A stretch of DNA of 45,826 bases from Segatella oulorum JCM 14966 (GTDB lineage Bacteria; Bacteroidota; Bacteroidia; Bacteroidales; Bacteroidaceae). Of the stretch, positions 17,886 to 26,201 are shown one piece after another. Positions within the stretch are counted from its first letter, which is position 1. Every line of letters begins with the position of its first letter. The DNA lies in NCBI RefSeq assembly GCF_000613785.1, contig NZ_BAJQ01000018.1, positions 1 to 45,826 of the forward strand. Reading direction: 5' to 3'. Under the pieces are notes generated by a model, which was given only the letters and a program-made list of their open reading frames with translations, did no database searches and was not told the origin of the DNA. A program made the translations under genes and the position numbers.

Positions 17886-18513
17886 TCTATCATTTAGGTC
17901 TAAGTAATTGGCTATGAACAGCCTTGTGAGTTATGATTTTCAGCAGGTAATGATTTAGCGACCTATCTTCTGCAACGACACACAACGCTTTGCATAACTC
18001 GAATAACCTATTGCAAAGGTAATACTATCTACGGAGAAAGACGAAACTTTCTCCGTTTTTCTTTTCTAATAGTTGTCTGTTCAGACAATAGTTTTCATTC
18101 TTTTCGTCTTATTCCTCATGATTATGGCAGTCTTTCTTGTGTAGGCTGCCTTTCATTTTTCCGCTCTGTCCTCTGCGGTGTTCCTCTCCACGTTCCATTC
18201 TAGTATTCGCATCGGGATCGGTTGTTCGTTGTCAGCGGCAAAGGTAGTTTCGGGCTTTCACGGACAAAAAAGGTCGGGGCGGCAAGCCGTTTAGACGACA
18301 ATCTCCACACTTCCATTTCATTGCAGGTAGTATTCTCGCCGTAAAACCTTGTTTGTCCTAAGCCCTACCTTTTTACGCCCCTGAAACGAAAACGACCGAC
18401 CCGACGGAAAGACGCATAAAAAAAATGTCGGAAACACGAGGACAGAGAATATTAAAATGGAAACTCAACTTCCTCACCTCTGGAATCCGCATAAAATCAA
18501 AAAATCAGACAAG
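17886..18513. other. Non-coding left end of the conjugative element
   Basis: About 630 bp with no credible ORF. It holds a terminator (18031-18056), a 16-bp palindrome TTGTCTGTTCAGACAA (18073-18088), and two minus-strand TACCTTTG boxes (18021-18014 and 18246-18239). The second box has a TTTG 18 bp upstream. The sequence GCAAAGGTAA at 18013-18022 is one base from the CTnDOT-type att core (GTAnnTTTGC, read on the other strand), so the chromosome/element junction could lie here. The far end and integrase are outside the window, so the junction is unproven. Confidence 0.45.
18031..18056 (+). terminator. Perfect 10-bp hairpin with T-tract
   Basis: ACGGAGAAAG, a 6-nt loop, then CTTTCTCCGT followed by more T. 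A clear Rho-independent terminator shape; it may insulate the element from the chromosomal operon. Confidence 0.75.
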
Positions 18514-18722
18514 ATGAAACTGAGATACAAAATATCAATTTGGGTGGTACTTGCACTCGCAGGCTCTCTCCTTTGTGGCGGAAGCGTCTGGCTTTGGCTG
18601 GTAGGGATATGTGCAGGGAAATTCCTCTTTCGGCTACTACTTACCATCACTTTGACAATCGCAGTGTACATCTTGGCTTATGCCTCATCATCGGGGCAAT
18701 ACTTTGGATACTCATTTCTTAA
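18514..18722 (+). CDS. Small two-TM membrane protein, frame broken once
   Basis: The start MKLRYKISIWVVLALAGSLL gives one TM helix, then FLFRLLLTITLTIAVYIL. As read the frame runs on to 18738 with a polar tail. One G added at the GG of 18675-18676 instead continues as GLCLIIGAILWILIS and stops at 18722, 12 bp before the next gene. That is the expected hydrophobic end and spacing, so I give the repaired extent (69 aa). Function unknown; first gene of the plus-strand element block. Confidence 0.6.
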
Positions 18723-18734
18723 ACAGACAGATAT

Positions 18735-18953
18735 ATGAAAAGAAGAAGCAAGACAATCGCACAGCAATGCAGATACTACGAAGTGGACAACATCTTCGAG
18801 TATATGGTATCGGTTTACCTCAACGGAAACATATCCGCCTTTGGGGAACTATACAAGGAACTCAATCGGAAAGACAGAAAGGAGTTTATACTCTATCTCT
18901 TTTCAGAAGTTGAACCTATTTATATCCAAGAAATCATTTTGACAACCATCTAA
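18735..18953 (+). CDS. Small element protein, unknown function
   Basis: A 72-residue protein starting MKRRSKTIAQQCRYYEVDN, predicted helical, with a basic N-terminus and an acidic/hydrophobic C-terminus. No motif recognised. It sits in a tightly packed run of small plus-strand genes (gaps of about 12 bp), the organisation expected for early-lead genes of Bacteroides conjugative elements. Function not assigned. Confidence 0.6.
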   Translation: MKRRSKTIAQQCRYYEVDNIFEYMVSVYLNGNISAFGELYKELNRKDRKEFILYLFSEVEPIYIQEIILTTI

Positions 18954-18964
18954 AAATAGGAACA

Positions 18965-19260
18965 ATGGAAGCATTCAGATTTTACCAAGACAGAAAGGTT
19001 ACTTGTTGGGAACGCACCCACTTTGAAGTAACAGCCGAGAATTACGAGGAAGCCGTTGCCCTTGTCAAGTCGTGGCAAGGTGAGGACGTGCTTTGCTTTG
19101 AGGATGATGAGAAAATCATCATCACAGACGGAGAAACCTTGTATGACACCTCCGAAAACCTATCCATAGAGGAAAATGGAGGACAGCGACTATCGAGGTC
19201 TTTGCGGACAACGGAAAAGACATCATCAATAACAAACCCGATAACATCAAACGAATATGA
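18965..19260 (+). CDS. Small element protein, frame broken once
   Basis: Begins MEAFRFYQDRKVTCWERTHF, with an alpha/beta pattern (VTAENYEEAVALVKSW). As read the frame drifts after EENGGQ into a low-quality tail. One G added at 19186 gives GGQATIEVFADNGKDIINN and a stop at 19258-19260, whose TGA overlaps the ATG of the next gene (ATGA). The restored 98-residue protein and the stop/start overlap strongly support an indel. Function unknown. Confidence 0.65.
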
Positions 19261-19847
19261 GAACGGAAACAAGAACATACGATATATATAACCTCCACGA
19301 ACTGACAAGAGAGGCACAAGCGAAAGCACACAGCCATTGGGCGGAACATTTCGACTATAGTTGGGCAGACGAAAATGAGAAGACATTGCAAGCCTTTGAA
19401 CAGATATTCAATATCAAGGTGGACAGATGGTCATACGATGATTATTCCTATTGGTATCGTTTCACTTCTCATTACAGCGAGGAAGAAGATAATTTGAAAG
19501 GGGTTAGACTTCTGAAATACCTTGTCAATAACTATTGGAACGACTTGTATATACCCAAAACCATTTGGGGACACAATTACAAGACAAAGCGCAAGAGCCG
19601 TATATTCGTCACCAATGATTGTGTTTTGACGGGCTATTATATGGACTATGAGATATTACAGCCTATATACGACTTTCTAAAAGCCCCCGACAACACCACC
19701 CTTTACGAACTTATGAACAAGTGCTTAAACGGCTTTTTCAAGGCTTGCAGGGACGATATGGAATATCAACTCAGCGAAGAAGCCTTTGCTGAGAGTTGCG
19801 AAGCCAACAATTATGAATTTCTATCCAACGGAACATTATTCAACTGA
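19257..19847 (+). CDS. Conserved element protein, unknown function
   Basis: A 196-residue acidic, aromatic-rich protein (YDIYNLHELTREAQAKAHSH at the N-terminus; YDDYSYWYRF and CRDDMEYQLSEEAFAESCE later). It has no signal peptide or TM segment, so it is probably cytoplasmic. It lies directly upstream of the PcfK-like gene in the same orientation. I recognise the context (early-lead genes beside ArdA and PcfJ) but not a family with a known role. Confidence 0.65.
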   Translation: MRTETRTYDIYNLHELTREAQAKAHSHWAEHFDYSWADENEKTLQAFEQIFNIKVDRWSYDDYSYWYRFTSHYSEEEDNLKGVRLLKYLVNNYWNDLYIPKTIWGHNYKTKRKSRIFVTNDCVLTGYYMDYEILQPIYDFLKAPDNTTLYELMNKCLNGFFKACRDDMEYQLSEEAFAESCEANNYEFLSNGTLFN

Positions 19848-19864
19848 TAAAAACAACAAAGACA

Positions 19865-20281
19865 ATGAAAGGTACAGAACATTTTAAGGACGTTATCAAA
19901 AACTATTTGGAAACCAGAGCATCATACGATGAACTCTTTGCGGAGAATTTCCGCAAGGAGAATAAGAACATAGACGAGTGCATTACCTACATCTTGACGG
20001 AAGTCCAAAAAATGGGGTGTGCAGGTCTGTCCGATGAGGAGGTCTATTCCCTTGCCGTTCACTACTACGATGAGGATAACATCAAGGTAGGCAAGTCCAT
20101 CAACTGCCAAGTCGTGGTAAACTATACTATCGAACTTACAGAGGAGGAAAAAGCGGAAGCACGGAAAAAGGCTATCGAGCGATACCAAGCGGAGGAATAC
20201 CGCAAACTGACCGCCAAGAAACCAAAAGCGGAGAAGCAAGTGGAACAGCAGATAGCACAGCCCTCACTATTCGAGTTTTAA
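19865..20281 (+). CDS. PcfK-like protein
   Basis: A 138-residue protein matching the PcfK-like family (PF14058): helical N-terminus TEHFKDVIKNYLETRASYDELFA, then a conserved CITYILTEVQKMGCAGLSDEEVYSLAVHYYDED core. The charged C-terminus ends QPSLFEF. PcfK/PcfJ pairs occur in many conjugative elements; the name comes from the enterococcal plasmid pCF10 region and the biochemical role is unclear. It is two genes upstream of PcfJ-like here, with ardA between. Confidence 0.8.
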   Translation: MKGTEHFKDVIKNYLETRASYDELFAENFRKENKNIDECITYILTEVQKMGCAGLSDEEVYSLAVHYYDEDNIKVGKSINCQVVVNYTIELTEEEKAEARKKAIERYQAEEYRKLTAKKPKAEKQVEQQIAQPSLFEF

Positions 20282-20301
20282 CCCTTAAACAACAAAAGAA
20301 A

Positions 20302-20832
20302 ATGGAAGCAAAGGAATTGAACGAAGCACGCATTTATGTAGGCACTTATGCCAAGTACAACAACGGCTCATTGCAGGGCGAATGGGTGGAACTTTCGGAC
20401 TTCTATGATTTGGACGGCTTTATGGAGCGTTGTGCCGAGATACACGAGGACGAGGAAGAACCCGAATTGATGTTCCAAGCGTGGGAGGAAATCCCCGATG
20501 GTCTGATAGATGAAGGGCATTTGGAGGAAAACTTCTTTGAACTTCGGGACGAGTTGGACAGACTGAGCGACAAGGAGCAAGAAGCCTTTTGGGTATGGGC
20601 GGACGGTAACAACGCCCAATTCACCCAAGACGCATACAGCCTTGTAAAGGCTTTCCAATCCGCCTACATAGGCAGTTATGCAAGCAGGGAAGATTTTGCG
20701 GAGGAGCTTGCGAAAATGGAGAACGACTTACCCGATTTTGCGCTGATATATTTTGACTTCTCCAAATATGCCGATGACCTTTTTTGTACGGACTTTTGGT
20801 ATAAGGATGGCTATGTATTTCGGAACAACTAA
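20302..20832 (+). CDS. ardA: Antirestriction protein ArdA
   Basis: A 176-residue, strongly acidic protein matching ArdA (PF07275): ARIYVGTYAKYNNGSLQGEW at the start, EWVELSDFYDLDGF, then YIGSYASREDFAEEL and FDFSKYADDLF. ArdA mimics bent B-form DNA and blocks type I restriction-modification enzymes, protecting incoming element DNA just after transfer. Net acidity and length fit. It is placed in the early block with PcfK and PcfJ, as expected for a leading-region gene. Confidence 0.92.
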   Translation: MEAKELNEARIYVGTYAKYNNGSLQGEWVELSDFYDLDGFMERCAEIHEDEEEPELMFQAWEEIPDGLIDEGHLEENFFELRDELDRLSDKEQEAFWVWADGNNAQFTQDAYSLVKAFQSAYIGSYASREDFAEELAKMENDLPDFALIYFDFSKYADDLFCTDFWYKDGYVFRNN

Positions 20833-20848
20833 TTGAGGAGGAAAGATT

Positions 20849-22123
20849 ATGAAACCGAGAAACAAGTTTGAGAAAGCAGTACTTGCAGAGAGCAAGAACT
20901 TACGACCGATAACCAAGATACAGAGTAAATGGGCATTCCGTGAGTGTATAGACCATTTCGCCTATCGATTACCCAAAGGTCGTACCACTTGTATGGATTG
21001 TGGACATAGTTGGACAATGGAAAAGCCGGCATATACATGCACTTGCCCTCATTGTAGAGCAAAGTTGCAAGTCCGAACGACTTTTGAACGTAAGATAAGA
21101 CAGAAGCAATACTTTACGATACTTACCACTTGTAAAGAGTACCAAGTATTAAGAATGTTTCTTCTTTCTGTGGAAATGGAGAAAGGTTGCAAGGCATCAT
21201 CATACACTATTGAAATCGGTCAGTATTGGTGGAACGCACAAGGACGAAAGACGATTGTTGCCGTTCAAAGAGTACTGGGTAGATACATCGACACCTTTTC
21301 CTATTGCTCGCCTATGGCAGTGAGAAACGATAACGAAGCCTACCGCCATATATCGTATTCACTGATATATCCCAAGTTCAAGGTTGCAGAGACACTCCGT
21401 AGAAATGGTTTTAGGGACGATTTTCACGACATTGCACCAACCGTTCTCATACCTGCCCTATTGTCCGACAGTCGAGCGGAAACCTTGCTGAAAGCAGGTA
21501 GAACCGAACATTTGAAATACTTTCTTGATAATTCACGGACATTTGACGTTTGTTGGCAGTCCTATAAGGTTGCCACTCGCAACGGCTACGACATAGAGGA
21601 CATTTCGATATGGTGCGACTATGTGGATATGCTCCGCAGATTGGGCAAGGACATACACAGCCCCAAGTATGTTTGCCCCACCGACCTGCATAGGGAACAC
21701 GACCTAAGACAAAACGAACTCCGCAGACAAAGGGAAAAGGAAGAAAAGGAGAAGAAACGCAAAAAGGCAATGGAGGATGAAAAGCGTTTCCACGAACTCA
21801 AATCAAAGTTCTTCGGTATCTCATTCACGGATGGCACAATCCAAGTCCACGTTTTGGAGAGCGTGCAGGAACATTTGGATGAGGGTGTGGCAATGCACCA
21901 TTGTGTGTTCGACAATACCTACTATCTCAAAGAGAACTCGCTTATCCTTTCGGCGACCATTGAGGGTAGACGGATAGAAACGATTGAGGTCAATTTAAAC
22001 ACGCTCAAAGTAGTGCAAAGTCGTGGAGTGTGCAACCAAAACACAGAATACCACGACCAAATTGTGAACCTTGTCAATGCCAACAAACGGCTAATCCGTC
22101 AGCGAATGAGACAAACAGCATAA
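20849..22123 (+). CDS. PcfJ-like protein
   Basis: A 424-residue protein. The N-terminal part has a four-Cys zinc-ribbon-like cluster (CMDCGHSW ... CTCPHC, about residues 50-70). The middle is helical, residues 285-315 are a very charged coiled-coil-like segment, and the C-terminal PcfJ domain (PF14284) carries MHHCVF, SLILSATIEG and RGVCNQNTEYHDQIVNLV. PcfJ-like proteins are widespread in Bacteroidota mobile elements; function is unproven. It overlaps nothing and follows ardA by 16 bp. Confidence 0.82.
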   Translation: MKPRNKFEKAVLAESKNLRPITKIQSKWAFRECIDHFAYRLPKGRTTCMDCGHSWTMEKPAYTCTCPHCRAKLQVRTTFERKIRQKQYFTILTTCKEYQVLRMFLLSVEMEKGCKASSYTIEIGQYWWNAQGRKTIVAVQRVLGRYIDTFSYCSPMAVRNDNEAYRHISYSLIYPKFKVAETLRRNGFRDDFHDIAPTVLIPALLSDSRAETLLKAGRTEHLKYFLDNSRTFDVCWQSYKVATRNGYDIEDISIWCDYVDMLRRLGKDIHSPKYVCPTDLHREHDLRQNELRRQREKEEKEKKRKKAMEDEKRFHELKSKFFGISFTDGTIQVHVLESVQEHLDEGVAMHHCVFDNTYYLKENSLILSATIEGRRIETIEVNLNTLKVVQSRGVCNQNTEYHDQIVNLVNANKRLIRQRMRQTA

Positions 22124-22150
22124 AGTATAAACCATAAAACTATCACAGCA

Positions 22151-22405
22151 ATGAAAGCAGAAATAGAAAGCATCGTATGCAATTGGGCGGACGAGATACC
22201 CCATATCCTTATAAGGGTAATCAATGCCATTACCCTATCCGCCAATGAAGAGGAACTGAGGACTGCCGTCAAGCGGATAGCCGAAGAAACGGAACTTGAC
22301 AAGTTTTTTGTATACGGCTATGGCGCATACCATTTTTGGCTTACTCACCGCAGGTTATCCAATGGAGAGCCGAAAGAACACAGATTACTAATTGCTGAAT
22401 TTTGA
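22151..22405 (+). CDS. Small element protein, unknown function
   Basis: An 84-residue protein, helical (MKAEIESIVCNWADEIPHIL, then ANEEELRTAVKRIAEETELD), with an aromatic C-terminal region. No motif recognised. It is 27 bp after the PcfJ-like gene and shares its orientation, so it is probably in the same transcript. Confidence 0.55.
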   Translation: MKAEIESIVCNWADEIPHILIRVINAITLSANEEELRTAVKRIAEETELDKFFVYGYGAYHFWLTHRRLSNGEPKEHRLLIAEF

Positions 22406-22409
22406 GAAT

Positions 22410-22640
22410 ATGAAGAAGAGAGTTTACAGAGTACGGACGCAATATATTTTCGAAGGAGTGTTTGAGGTGGTAGCCGAGAGCAGGGAGGACGCAAGGCAAA
22501 AGGTCATTCAGGATTGCGGAATGGTGATGGGCGGAAATGTTCACAGCATCCTTCCCGATGAGGAAATCAATTGGGCTTTCTCCACGCACCCCGAAGTAAA
22601 GACGGGACGGATAACCGTTCAAGAAGAACAGACAACGTAA
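22410..22640 (+). CDS. Small element protein, unknown function
   Basis: A 76-residue protein starting MKKRVYRVRTQYIFEGVFEV, with a beta-alpha-beta pattern (FEGVFEVVAESREDARQKV) resembling the small DpnD/PcfM-type proteins of conjugative elements; this is a weak resemblance. The frame opens six codons earlier at a TTG, but the ATG at 22410 is preferred. Last gene of the plus-strand block, followed at once by a large palindrome. Confidence 0.55.
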   Translation: MKKRVYRVRTQYIFEGVFEVVAESREDARQKVIQDCGMVMGGNVHSILPDEEINWAFSTHPEVKTGRITVQEEQTT

Positions 22641-22641
22641 T

Positions 22642-22770
22642 GCGGTCGGCAAATTTGCCGACCGCTCCTTTCTTTCGTGAGCTTCGGGCGGACAAAGAAA
22701 GGAGCAAAGAAACCCCGATGAAAAACACCTCGTTACTTTTGACAGTGAGTTGATACGGCTCAAAAGTAAC
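22642..22770. terminator. Three consecutive inverted repeats at a convergent junction
   Basis: First is a perfect 24-bp palindrome at 22642-22665 (GCGGTCGGCAAA and its complement). Then come arms CCTTTCTTT/AAAGAAAGG at about 22667-22702. Third is an 11-bp stem GTTACTTTTGA/TCAAAAGTAAC at about 22732-22770. They separate the plus-strand block from the minus-strand caspase gene and probably terminate both. The third repeat begins 10 bp after the caspase stop codon. Confidence 0.65.
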
Positions 22771-22779
22771 AAAAAACCA

Positions 22780-24222
22780 TTACCAAGGCAAATCTTCGTC
22801 AAACAGTTCTTTTGCAAAAGCTATCTTCTGTAACAAAACATTGCTATGTATTTGAATCAAATCTTGCGGAGCTGTAAGAAAATTAGACAAACAAGATTTT
22901 ACTCCTAACTCATTTATGCCATAAGTACAACTGCGAGAGAATGCTTTTGTTATATCTTTATTCTCCACATTAACTTTGTGTATAATTTGAATAGTTTCTT
23001 CTCCAAATACTGTTGAGTTGTTTTTTTCTTCTGCACTGATGTCAATATCAATTGGCTCATCATGAATAGTGGGAATATAATAGAGTTGTTCTTTATATGG
23101 TTGGAGAACCTCCTCTATAAAACCAAAAGATTTTGCAAATATTGGATTTTTCCGAAGAGAAAACACTCTATCAAAATTATGTCTTTTTAGTTCATTCCGA
23201 AAATCTCCTTTACTATCAAAGTATATCTCGAACAGAATACCATTGAGAACATGATTTTCTTCGTCTTTATTGTATTTTGATAAGTTATTTCCAAGGTTTT
23301 CAAAAAATCTTTGCACTTCCCACGCATAACCATTAGCTTGGTACAAATTGCGTCCCAAAATAAACTGTTGATTTTTGTTGAGGTCAGAAGCAGGTATTCT
23401 GCGAATCTGTTCCATTGCAGGGTTTTGTCTATTCCAATCACAAGAACGGAGTTCCAAAATTAAATTGCCAAAAACATCACCTCCATCGAACAGGGAGTCT
23501 TTAACAACAACTTCGTCATAAGGGATTTCTACAGAATAAGCCAATTGCCCTGTATTGAAAAAGAAATCTCCAATTAAAGATGTATGTTCCCATGGCGTTT
23601 GAGTTCCATTGGTTAGATTATAGACCGTTTTCCGGACTTTCTTAAAAAGACTCTCAACAGATAATGTTTCCCTTCCTATATATTGCAATAAGGCACTTGT
23701 ATACACACTATGACCATCTTGCCCATTACCATCTTTCGCTCCTTCGTTGGGAGAGGTAGAAAAGGCTATAAGAGTTCCTTTGGGAGCTTGCACCTGTGCA
23801 AAAGAACTTGCAACTCCTCTGTCAAAAGTTTTTCTACAGGCATCTATTATTACTATATTTACTTTTCCTGAATTTGTTTTGAGAATCCCTAAGACCTCTG
23901 TCAGTCTGATGCAGTATCTGTTTGCTTCATGTTTATTTATAGGAGGTATTTGACAGTCTATTGGTATTAAATAGTTTTCGCCTTCAAGTTCAAAGCCGTG
24001 TCCTGCAAAGTAAAAGATAGAAGCATCATAATCCTTTATTCCATCTTCAAATGAACTTAGAATATTCGAACATTCTTCAGACTTGAAATTTAGTTTTTCA
24101 AAAACATCATATCCAAGGCGACGAAAAATTGCAGCCATTTCAGCGGCATCGTTTACAGCACACTTTAATTGAGCACCTTCAAAATAATCATTGTTCCCGA
24201 GAACAAAAGCAATTGTCTTCAT
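22780..24222 (-). CDS. Caspase-family (C14) protease, putative defence effector
   Basis: A 480-residue protein. The N-terminal 260 residues are a prokaryotic caspase/metacaspase domain: MKTIAFVLGNNDYFEGAQL, catalytic His75 in FYFAGHGFE, catalytic Cys129 in VNIVIIDACRK, and the usual C-terminal strand TPWEHTSLIGDFFFN. Residues 270-480 match nothing I recognise and may be a recognition domain. The open frame extends to 24378, but the ATG at 24222 is the domain start and overlaps the repaired stop of the upstream HEPN-like gene (ATGA). Composition is clearly more AT-rich than the flanking tra genes, suggesting separate acquisition. Confidence 0.88.
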   Translation of the reverse strand: MKTIAFVLGNNDYFEGAQLKCAVNDAAEMAAIFRRLGYDVFEKLNFKSEECSNILSSFEDGIKDYDASIFYFAGHGFELEGENYLIPIDCQIPPINKHEANRYCIRLTEVLGILKTNSGKVNIVIIDACRKTFDRGVASSFAQVQAPKGTLIAFSTSPNEGAKDGNGQDGHSVYTSALLQYIGRETLSVESLFKKVRKTVYNLTNGTQTPWEHTSLIGDFFFNTGQLAYSVEIPYDEVVVKDSLFDGGDVFGNLILELRSCDWNRQNPAMEQIRRIPASDLNKNQQFILGRNLYQANGYAWEVQRFFENLGNNLSKYNKDEENHVLNGILFEIYFDSKGDFRNELKRHNFDRVFSLRKNPIFAKSFGFIEEVLQPYKEQLYYIPTIHDEPIDIDISAEEKNNSTVFGEETIQIIHKVNVENKDITKAFSRSCTYGINELGVKSCLSNFLTAPQDLIQIHSNVLLQKIAFAKELFDEDLPW

Positions 24223-25096
24223 CTTTTCTTGTTTTGAGTTATTTGAAATAATGCAGCCTTCAATACTTGAAAGCAAATTTTGCGGTATTCTCATCAGGTG
24301 AAAATTTCTCTGACATCTGCTGAAATGGATGAATATAATTTCTAAAATCTCGCAGTGAGTGACTGAATTTCTTGACATCTTCTCTTAGGAAACCAACCTC
24401 ACAAGATACGTCAATAAGATTGCTAAGTGTCCATTCATGAAACTGCCGAATCTTTCCTGTTTTGTTATCCTTTGGAGCAGATTTAGCTTGATTATACATC
24501 GCCGGATTATTTTGAGCTAATCCCAACAAGACTCCCTCTAATGTACTTCCGGAAAGGAATATTACTGATAACGAAGCTTTTGCAGATAAGCATGTTTTGA
24601 TTTCGCTGATACGTGCTTCTATATAGGGTAATACATAATTACCTATTGGCAGATTTTCAATTGGAATATCTGCAAATTCCGTATTTAGGAACTCTGCTTC
24701 CGTATTATTTACGATGCGTTCTTTTTCCTTTTCCTTGTCAATATCTACACCTGTTGCTTTTGAAAAAGTTATTTCGCGACCTTTACGTATAACATTCCAC
24801 CCATCAAAACAGAGGTATTGATTGAAATCTGCTATAAAAGAATCTAATTCAGAGAATCTTCCAATAAAATTTACTGGCGCAAAAACATCCTTAATACATC
24901 TATCTAATTCAGGCTTTCCATTCAATGCACGTATTTTCTCCTCTGTGTATATCCATCTTGAGGGAAAGCCATTTCCATACACATCTCTAAATCCATATTG
25001 ATTGAAAAAAGCAACAAGTTTAGAACCAGAACGATATTCTGTTTCTTCATTTATTAGCTCTCTCAATTTTTCAATAGTCTTTTGCGATATAATCAT
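24219..25096 (-). CDS. AbiJ/HEPN-like protein, partner of the caspase gene, frame broken near its end
   Basis: About 292 residues after repair. The N-terminal half (FFNQYGFRDVYGNGFPSRWIY, then DGWNVIRKGREITF) resembles the N-terminal domains of AbiJ-type abortive-infection proteins. The C-terminal half (FLSGSTLEGVLLGLAQ, then LRDFRNYIHP with Arg249, Arg252 and His256) looks like a HEPN fold, a common RNase or toxin fold in phage defence. As read it stops at 24260. One base added in the T-run at 24278-24281 gives an end CFQVLKAALFQITQNKKR that overlaps the caspase start. Both assignments are by eye. It has its own promoter. Confidence 0.75.
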
Positions 25097-25119
25097 ATAA
25101 TCTCTTCTTATTTAGGTTG

Positions 25120-25127
25120 TAAAGTTA
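25120..25127 (-). promoter_or_regulatory. -7-like box for the HEPN-caspase pair
   Basis: TAACTTTA on the minus strand is one base from TAnnTTTG and lies 23 bp before the ATG at 25096. It sits in the 117-bp AT-rich gap after the lysozyme gene and suggests expression separate from the tra operon. Confidence 0.45.
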
Positions 25128-25213
25128 CTCATTCATAACGAGAAAGGCGAATAAAACAGCAAGAAAACGCCCCTTGCGGAGCATAAAAATGTCGTAAGAG
25201 GCGTATTTGAAAA

Positions 25214-25729
25214 TCAGGGTATATAAAACAAGGCAAACTCTACTTTTCGTCGTTTGACAAGCCCTCTGAGGACTTTGCCCTTGTATCGGCAGAAAGATAT
25301 AAATTCACGGTAGAAATTCCTGTCGCCCGACTCTATCTTCCGTAGCAATCGGCTCTTGGGGTGTTTCCCATATCCCAGCAATCTGCCTGCTCCGACATTG
25401 TAGGACAGGACGGCAAGCAGCAAAGCATCCTTACCGTAATCCTTGAACATCATCAGACGTTTCATCAGGTCTGCCCGAAGCAGGGAGTCCGCCTGCCGTT
25501 CCGTCATCGCCGCCGTGAACTGCTCTCCGGGCAGAAGCTGATGACCATAACCCACATAGGGGTAGTCCTTCCAAGAATGTAAGCTCTCGAAATGCTTGAT
25601 GCAGAGAACAGCACGCTCGAATGGAGGGAGTGAGAGCAGGACTTTCCTGCCATCCTGTGCGGAAAGCCGTAAACAGGAAAGGCAAACAAGGCAGAATGAT
25701 AAAACGAAAAGTTTACTTCTTGCCCTCAT
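25214..25729 (-). CDS. Lysozyme-like glycoside hydrolase of the transfer region
   Basis: A secreted GH24-type (T4-like) lysozyme fold. A signal peptide (SKLFVLSFCLVCLSCLRLSAQ) precedes a catalytic Glu in CIKHFESLHSW, then YPYVGYGHQLLPGE and SYNVGAGRLLGYG. It should cleave peptidoglycan locally to let the transfer apparatus cross the wall. Several Met codons are possible; MRARSK at 25729 gives the cleanest signal peptide and a 17-nt overlap with traQ. Last of the tra genes. Confidence 0.85.
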   Translation of the reverse strand: MRARSKLFVLSFCLVCLSCLRLSAQDGRKVLLSLPPFERAVLCIKHFESLHSWKDYPYVGYGHQLLPGEQFTAAMTERQADSLLRADLMKRLMMFKDYGKDALLLAVLSYNVGAGRLLGYGKHPKSRLLRKIESGDRNFYREFISFCRYKGKVLRGLVKRRKVEFALFYIP

Positions 25730-26174
25730 CCGTTTTCTCCTTTTCCTCATCCTTCTGACTGTTGAACTCAAACGAGAGTTTCACAGTCTGTCCGAAATTA
25801 TCCTCCACATACACGTCTATTGTCTGCTGGTCGGTGGAAGCGGAGGTGTAGTATAACCTGAACTCTTCCTTGTTGAGCGGATAGCGGTCATTGGGCTTGA
25901 AGACCGTACCGTTATCCATCTTCAATCTCCCCCTGCCATCGGGTTGGAAATAACGGATGGTGTAGCGTGCCTCTTCAAACCGTCCCTGCCGTTTGAGCGT
26001 GCAGCGTATCTCTGCCGTCTGCCCTTTTGTGATGTGCTTCTGCACCGGCATCGTCTCTACCGTGAACGGGTATGCCTGCTGAATATCCAACTCGTGATCA
26101 CAAGCAGATAGACAAAACACGGCAATGGAGAGTACCCCCATTACCCAAATCGTATTCAATATATTCTTCTTCAT
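25713..26174 (-). CDS. traQ: Conjugal transfer lipoprotein TraQ (DUF3872)
   Basis: A 153-residue lipoprotein: signal peptide with lipobox FCLSAC, then an Ig-like beta-rich body (HITKGQTAEIRCTLKRQGRF, ARYTIRYFQPDGRG) and a Lys/Glu-rich tail. Matches the TraQ/DUF3872 family of Bacteroides conjugative transposons. Position between traP and the lysozyme gene is the conserved order. Probably anchored in the outer membrane as part of the transfer apparatus; exact role unknown. Confidence 0.87.
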   Translation of the reverse strand: MKKNILNTIWVMGVLSIAVFCLSACDHELDIQQAYPFTVETMPVQKHITKGQTAEIRCTLKRQGRFEEARYTIRYFQPDGRGRLKMDNGTVFKPNDRYPLNKEEFRLYYTSASTDQQTIDVYVEDNFGQTVKLSFEFNSQKDEEKEKTDEGKK

Positions 26175-26201
26175 TGTTCGTTACATTTTAATATTATACA
26201 C

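Noticed and set aside
24223..24378. Extended N-terminus for the caspase protein
   Set aside because: The extra 52 residues lie inside the upstream HEPN gene and do not look like a domain. The caspase fold begins at MKTIAF (24222).
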